The notes beneath the pieces were generated by a model. It ran no database searches. It was given only the letters and a program-made list of their open reading frames with translations, and was not told the DNA's origin. A stretch of 64,000 nt of DNA. Origin: Streptomyces canus. Its GTDB lineage: Bacteria; Actinomycetota; Actinomycetes; Streptomycetales; Streptomycetaceae. The position numbers and the translations under genes were made by a program. The stretch spans positions 434,001 through 498,000 of the forward strand of contig NZ_JAUSWW010000001.1 in NCBI RefSeq assembly GCF_030815415.1, given 5' to 3'. Shown one piece after another: positions 60,476 through 64,000 of this stretch (position 1 is the first letter of the stretch; the number at the start of each line of letters is the position of its first letter).

Positions 60476-60815
60476 CTATCCACCAGGTTCGTCGACGGAC
60501 CGCTGTTGGTAGTGGCTGCGTCGGGCTGCGGCCTGGTGGCGTCGGCGCCAGGTGGACCAGTGCAGCAGTCTGTCGGCAGTACAGGCCGGTGGGACGAAGA
60601 CGGCAGCGAGCAGGTGGCGGTTCTCTGGGACGCTCAGCCTGATCGGGTCGTGGCCGCGGGCGGGATGGAGCGGGTCGGCAGGCCGGGTGGGGTTCGCGTC
60701 GGCGGCCAGGAAGGCGAGGGCGAGCATGATGTGCCGGTGCCATGAGGTCCAGTGCCTGACCTGGTACCGATCCAGGCCGACCTGGATGCTGGCGGCCTGG
60801 AGGCACACATCCAGC
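60476..60815 (-). pseudogene. IS701-family transposase C-terminal fragment
   Basis: On the minus strand [19 protein letters not shown] and [18 protein letters not shown], then NRHLLAAVF and [21 protein letters not shown], match the C-terminal part of IS701-type transposases. The DDE core lies upstream in the intact family and is absent here. It joins directly to a plus-strand IS630 fragment, so two elements have recombined or inserted into each other. Confidence 0.7.
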
Positions 60816-60817
60816 TC

Positions 60818-61150
60818 GGTGCCCCGTAGTCCTGATCTGGGGCATCTCAACGTCCACTGGACCGCCGTGATACGGGAGTACGCGGCCGCGCATGACTGGC
60901 TCACCATCGTTCAACTGCCCTCCTACGCACCGGACGTCAATCCGGTGGAGGGCATCTGGTCGCTGTTATGGCGCGGCCCGCTGGCCAACACCGTCTTCCC
61001 GATGACGAGCATCTCCAACGCACCCTGCGTCGGAGCCTGCGCCATGTCCAGCTCCGGCCCGACTCTTCCACGGCTGGCTTGCCGGCACCGGCCTCACCCT
61101 CACCCTCACCCGACAACAACCCGACGAGCTCAGCAACTCAGTCATCACAA
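60818..61150 (+). pseudogene. IS630-family transposase C-terminal fragment, multiply frameshifted
   Basis: [20 protein letters not shown], then [20 protein letters not shown], carry the end of the IS630 DDE domain with the glutamate in NPVEG. The continuation moves to a second frame ([20 protein letters not shown]) and then a third ([20 protein letters not shown]). It contains a TTA codon (SLLWRG). The N-terminal two thirds are gone. Confidence 0.8.
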
Positions 61151-61267
61151 CCCGATGTTGGACACCCTCTATGTGTTCGTGAACCCCACAATCGGAACTG
61201 CTCGTCTAGGCCGAAACGGCTACTTGCCTTCGGCTTCGCGGGAGACGGGGGCCCACTCGGCCCACGG

Positions 61268-61453
61268 TGTTCGAGGCCGAGGCCGAGGCCGCGGCGAAGA
61301 TCGGCGCCGAGTGGAACGAGCACCCGCACCAACTACCGCAACGGGCACCGCGACAAGACGCTCACCACCCAGGCCGGCGACCTCGACCTGGCCATCCCCC
61401 AACTGCGGTCCGGCAGTTTCTCGCGGACCAGCCTCCCCCACCCAGGACAGTGA
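61268..61453 (+). pseudogene. IS256-family transposase N-terminal fragment
   Basis: [19 protein letters not shown] in one frame and [20 protein letters not shown], then [11 protein letters not shown], in another match the region before the DDE domain of IS256/MULE-type transposases. A frameshift separates the two parts and the catalytic domain is missing. Confidence 0.72.
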
Positions 61454-61577
61454 TCGGCTCACTCAGGCACCCCAGTGCCGGAATAAGCCGTCCCAGGCCG
61501 CATACTCGGTGATCGCTGGTGCCGTATGCCGCACCGGTGGCTATGTGAGTGTTGAAGCAGGGAAGGACAACGGGGAC

Positions 61578-63131
61578 ATGAGTGAGGCAAGCCGCCCGGT
61601 CATGCCGGAGACGGTGGACAGTCCCGCCTCGCGGGCGGAGCCGACCGGCAGAACGGCGCGGTGGCTGTTGCGTCATCGGGTGCAGCCGGTGGGGCCGGCG
61701 GCCGGTGCGCATCATGCCGATGCCGAGGCGCATGCCTGGTGGAAGGTGATGTGTCTGACAGGAGTCGACTACTTCTCCAGCCTCGCCTACGTACCGGCGA
61801 TCGCTGCCTTGGCCGCAGGAGCCGTATCCCCCCTGGCGACGCTGCTGATCGTGGCGCTGACCCTGCTGGGGATGCTGCCGATGTACCGCAGGGTGGCCAA
61901 GGAGAGCCCGCACGGTGCGGGGTCGGTGGCGATGCTGGAGGACCTGCTGCCGTTCTGGTGGGGCAAGCTGTTCGTGCTGGTCCTGCTCGGTTTCGTGGCC
62001 ACCTCGTGGATCATCACGATCACCCTGTCCACGGCGGACGCCTCGGTTCACGTGGTCGAAAACCCCTTCTTTCCCACGGCCCTGCATGGCCATGAGGTCG
62101 CGTTGACCGTGGCGCTGCTGCTGATTCTGGGCGGGGTCTTCCTGCTCGGATTCAGCGAAGCGGTCAAGGTGGCCATCCCCCTGGTGACCGTCTTCCTCGC
62201 CCTCAACGCCGTCGTCATCGGCGTCGGCGTGGCGCACGTGCTCACCAACCCCGAGGCCTGGTCGGCGTGGACCGATGCCCTCACCGACCTGGGCGGCTTC
62301 GGGGATCTGATCGGCCCGGCGCTGCTGGCCTTCCCGCTGCTGGTGCTGGGTCTGTCCGGCTTCGAAACCGGGGTGAGCATGATGCCGCTGGTGGCAGCCG
62401 ACGGCGCCGACGACGAAGAGCGGTTGAAGGCCCGCATCCACAACACCCGCAAGCTGCTCACCGTCGCGGGGCTCATCATGAGCGTCTACCTGCTCTCCGC
62501 CAGCTTCGTCACCACGGTCCTCATCCCCAAGGACGAGTTCGAGCCCGGCGGCGCCGCCAACGGCCGGGCGCTGGCCTGGCTGGCCCACGAGCATGTCGGC
62601 GAGGCGTTCGGCACCGTCTACGACATCAGCACCATCCTCATCCTGTGGTTCGCCGGTGCCTCCGCCATGGCCGGGCTGATCAACATCGTGCCCCGCTACC
62701 TGCCCGACTACGGCATGGCACCCGAATGGGGCCGCGCTGTCCGCCCGGTCGTCCTCGTCTACACCGCCCTGTGCATCGCCATCACGATCGCCTTCGACGC
62801 CAATGTCGACAAGCAGGCCGGCGCCTACGCCACCGGCATCCTGGCGATGATGGTCTCCGGCGCCTTCGCCGTCACCATGTCCGTCGCACGCGACCGCCGC
62901 CGGACAGCGACCGTCGGTTTCGCCCTGCTCACAGCAGTCCTGCTCTACGCGCTGGTGGCCAACATCGTCGACAAGCCCGACGGCATCGCCATCTCCGGCT
63001 TCTTCATCCTCGGCATCATCCTCGTGTCGCTGGTCTCCCGCGTCTCGCGCACCACCGAACTGCGCGCGGACCGCATCGTCTTCGACGAGACCGCACGCCG
63101 GTTCATCGCCGACACCGTTCCTGTGGACTGA
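61578..63131 (+). CDS. APC-superfamily permease, membrane part of an interrupted gene
   Basis: A 517-residue transporter with about 12 predicted helices. Family motifs include [18 protein letters not shown], the [20 protein letters not shown] region, [15 protein letters not shown] and [17 protein letters not shown]. It ends at [29 protein letters not shown]. Homologues continue here into a cytoplasmic C-terminal domain, which is found 0.3 kb downstream in the same direction, so the protein is truncated. ATG 61578 has GGAAGGA upstream; GTG 61545 is possible. The membrane part is whole and might still transport. Confidence 0.85.
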   Translation: MSEASRPVMPETVDSPASRAEPTGRTARWLLRHRVQPVGPAAGAHHADAEAHAWWKVMCLTGVDYFSSLAYVPAIAALAAGAVSPLATLLIVALTLLGMLPMYRRVAKESPHGAGSVAMLEDLLPFWWGKLFVLVLLGFVATSWIITITLSTADASVHVVENPFFPTALHGHEVALTVALLLILGGVFLLGFSEAVKVAIPLVTVFLALNAVVIGVGVAHVLTNPEAWSAWTDALTDLGGFGDLIGPALLAFPLLVLGLSGFETGVSMMPLVAADGADDEERLKARIHNTRKLLTVAGLIMSVYLLSASFVTTVLIPKDEFEPGGAANGRALAWLAHEHVGEAFGTVYDISTILILWFAGASAMAGLINIVPRYLPDYGMAPEWGRAVRPVVLVYTALCIAITIAFDANVDKQAGAYATGILAMMVSGAFAVTMSVARDRRRTATVGFALLTAVLLYALVANIVDKPDGIAISGFFILGIILVSLVSRVSRTTELRADRIVFDETARRFIADTVPVD

Positions 63132-63431
63132 GCGGGAGTGAGCCCGTTCAGCCGCGCGCCCCGAACGGTCTTGGGCGAGCTGGTCCCCGGCGTACTCGAC
63201 CCCGGGTGGCGACACGCATCCTGTGCGTGGTCCGGGCCCGGGAGGCCAGTTCCCTGCGCGACCTGGCCAGTTGGGCACGGCCAGAGGCGGCGGGGAGGCC
63301 CAGACCCATCCTCTGGTGGAGCAGGGGCCCCGCACGCTGACGCCGTACCCGGTGTCCCAGGTCGCACGATCACGTTAGCCCGATCAGCCCAGCACTCCGC
63401 AAGCCCGCCAGCAGACGATCACCCGATCGAG
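63132..63431. other. Foreign segment splitting the permease gene
   Basis: About 300 bp of DNA without family resemblance lies between the permease body and its C-terminal domain. No terminal inverted repeats or transposase sequence were found. It may be an insertion remnant or the scar of a rearrangement. Confidence 0.5.
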
Positions 63432-63922
63432 CTAACTCGACCTCGTACGCACTCCCTGGCGAGCAGTTATCAACCCTCGCCCACGACGACTCCATCAACA
63501 TCATCGCCAACCGGCGCCAGACCGGCGACGAAGCCGAGTACAGCGGCAAGGAACGCGAACAGCGCGGCACCAACCCGGTACCGGGCCTCGCCGACGTGCT
63601 CTTCCTGGAAATCGACGTCGTCGACCCCTCCGACTTCAGCGAGACCCTCACCGTCCACGGCGTCGAAGTCGACGGGTACCGCGTCCTGCGCGCCCAGGCC
63701 CCGGCCGCGCCCAACGCCATCGCCGCCATCCTCCTGGCTCTGCGGGATGCCACCGGGGTGCGTCCGCACTGCTACTTCGCCTGGGCCGAGGGAAGCCCCG
63801 TGGTGCACATGTTCCGCTACTTCCTCCTCGGCCGCGGCGACACCGCCCCGGTCACCCGCGAGATCATCCGCAGCAACGAACCCGACCCCGACCGCCGGCC
63901 CGGCATCCACGTCGGCGGCTGA
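63432..63922 (+). pseudogene. Detached C-terminal cytoplasmic domain of the APC permease
   Basis: From about 63464 the frame reads [60 protein letters not shown] and [11 protein letters not shown], the usual C-terminal domain of long Streptomyces APC permeases. It follows on from the [10 protein letters not shown] end of the permease upstream. An internal ATG or GTG (from 63596) could allow separate translation of about 108 residues, but no ribosome site is evident. A TTA codon lies near its upstream edge. Confidence 0.7.
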
Positions 63923-64000
63923 GCGGCGGGCTCGCCGCATGGCCTCTGATCGTGGCCGGCCTCGTCGAGGACGTGGCCGGCCACGATGGTCATGTCTACG

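Overview
The window is about 70% G+C, with frequent GTG starts, many 4-bp start/stop overlaps, a leucine TTA codon in a pathway regulator and gamma-butyrolactone-type signalling genes. Together these point to Streptomyces or a close relative. It looks like an accessory chromosomal arm: secondary metabolism and catabolic islands mixed with insertion-sequence debris and broken genes.

Region 1 (1-6.8 kb, + strand): the end of a short-chain dehydrogenase, an enoyl-CoA hydratase and an acyl-CoA ligase. The ligase gene is followed exactly at its stop codon by an intact IS5-type element. After a 13-bp inverted-repeat remnant come an MHS-type transporter and a cytochrome P450. Region 2 (7.1-17.6 kb, - strand): an eight-gene co-directional run, in transcription order GriI-type aldolase, GriH-type cyclase, aspartokinase, P450, GMC oxidoreductase, aldehyde dehydrogenase, quinone-oxidoreductase-type MDR and flavin monooxygenase. 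It ends at a strong hairpin. The first two are the known route to 3-amino-4-hydroxybenzoic acid (3,4-AHBA) from aspartate semialdehyde and DHAP, and the aspartokinase feeds it. Region 3 (17.7-28 kb) is the control region: a StrR-type regulator with a TTA codon, a carboxylic acid reductase, two TetR receptor-type repressors, an AfsA-family butenolide/butyrolactone synthase, an acyl-CoA-dehydrogenase-like flavoenzyme and a HAD phosphatase. Four copies of one palindrome (ATACCT-N6-AGGTAT type) stand in front of the StrR gene, both TetR genes, the afsA homologue and the flavoenzyme-phosphatase pair. The simplest model is hormone -> receptors -> StrR-type activator -> 3,4-AHBA operon and CAR.

Region 4 (28-42.1 kb): an aldo/keto reductase, a shikimate/quinate-type dehydrogenase facing a TetR gene across a palindromic operator, and a catabolic island. 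The island's - operon is aldehyde dehydrogenase, TPP enzyme and a LivK-H-MG-F ABC importer; on the other side are an IclR regulator, a family III CoA-transferase and a citrate-synthase-fold lyase. Region 5 (42.3-49.4 kb): a secreted quinoprotein dehydrogenase with a degenerate cupredoxin tail, a ThuA-like protein, a PAP2/vanadium-haloperoxidase-type exported protein, and a graveyard of TIR, HAD, NUDIX and peptide deformylase fragments. Region 6 (49.4-56.3 kb): a TetR repressor with twin operators and a molybdenum hydroxylase operon (2Fe-2S, FAD/4Fe-4S, Mo subunit, XdhC), then enolase-superfamily and Ldh-family fragments. Region 7 (56.6-64 kb): an OYE-type ene-reductase, an aldehyde dehydrogenase facing an ArsR gene, fragments of IS701, IS630 and IS256 transposases, and an APC permease gene split by about 0.3 kb of unrelated DNA.

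No rRNA, tRNA or CRISPR array was seen. All family calls are from reading motifs; no database search was run.
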